In this document: positions 5,000 to 5,105 of the stretch, piece after piece
Position numbering within the stretch: the stretch's first letter is position 1
Layout: every line of letters begins with the position of its first letter
Source of the DNA: Phascolarctobacterium sp.
GTDB taxonomy: Bacteria; Bacillota; Negativicutes; Acidaminococcales; Acidaminococcaceae
Direction: 5' to 3'
DNA length: 5,105 nt
NCBI GenBank assembly: GCA_022718015.1
Contig: JAIHZV010000111.1
Location: 1-5,105, forward strand
The notes under the pieces: model-generated
Database searches by the model: none
The model's input: only the letters and a program-made list of their open reading frames with translations
What the model was told of the DNA's origin: nothing
Position numbers and translations under genes: made by a program

Positions 5000-5105
5000 T
5001 GAAACCACGATATTATTTTGCGGATGACTTTCGCACCTTTTATGAATACTTTCTTTCCCACCCCCATACAGAGCGAACCTTTCAGAAAGGTGATTACCTC
5101 TGGAA
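4996..5105 (+). CDS. Crp/Fnr family transcriptional regulator, N-terminal part (runs off the right edge)
   Basis: The first 36 codons from ATG 4996, with GAGGTGA 5 nt upstream and a strong extended -10 promoter. The sequence MLKPRYYFADDF, then HTERTFQKGDYLW, fits the start of a cyclic-nucleotide-binding-like sensor domain: a helix, then the first beta strand with the R.F.KG..LW pattern common in Crp/Fnr regulators. The DNA-binding helix-turn-helix and any Fe-S cysteines would lie beyond the window, so the signal it senses cannot be judged. It is divergent from the nitroreductase/TIGR04076 remnant operon, an arrangement in which such regulators usually control the neighbouring redox genes. With those genes broken, it may act on other targets or only on itself (inference). 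The family assignment rests on a short stretch. Confidence 0.65.
   Translation, partial: MLKPRYYFADDFRTFYEYFLSHPHTERTFQKGDYLW

Overview
The window looks like chromosomal DNA of an anaerobic, Gram-negative-type Firmicute. A Negativicutes (Selenomonadaceae or Acidaminococcaceae-like) source is my best guess. The reasons are a lipoprotein and several exported proteins with Sec signals, strong AGGAGG-type ribosome sites, and a Crp/Fnr plus nitroreductase plus TIGR04076 gene set typical of gut anaerobes. The taxon is inferred from style, not from a marker gene.

Left block (1-3067, all minus strand). Reading in the direction of transcription there are three uncharacterised exported proteins: an SH3b-domain protein (2249-3067), a secreted protein of unknown family (1442-2242) and an Ala-rich lipoprotein with an Asp/Asn-rich DINND loop (275-1417). 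After 63 bp comes the start of an exported nucleoside hydrolase (1-211, running off the window). The first three genes are packed like an operon, with gaps of about 9 and 24-27 bp. No clear terminator separates the third from the nucleoside hydrolase.

Middle (3068-4155). A divergent intergenic region holds an 8-bp dyad and an extended -10 promoter for a small exported protein of unknown function (3299-3841, plus strand). That gene carries a second, very strong in-frame ribosome site just after its signal peptide. The 348 bp between it and the next gene encode no convincing protein. They contain a near-consensus promoter (TTGACA/TACAAT) and a compact transcript of about 80 nt folding into one long imperfect hairpin closed by a 13-bp stem and a U-run. 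I do not recognise this candidate small RNA. A 23-bp inverted repeat at 4101-4155 is a bidirectional terminator. Nothing else is evident in 4010-4100.

Right block (4190-5105). A Crp/Fnr-type regulator (plus strand, running off the right end) is divergent from a decaying flavin/redox operon on the minus strand. The first gene is a remnant that seems to join the start of a flavodoxin-fold FMN reductase to the last ~70 codons of a nitroreductase. The second is a TIGR04076 protein cut by a single in-frame amber codon and carrying an unusual insert with inverted-repeat character. The regulator may therefore have lost its adjacent targets recently. The items most worth a second look are the candidate small RNA and its palindromic promoter spacer, the amber-interrupted TIGR04076 gene, the chimeric remnant, and the dual-start exported protein.
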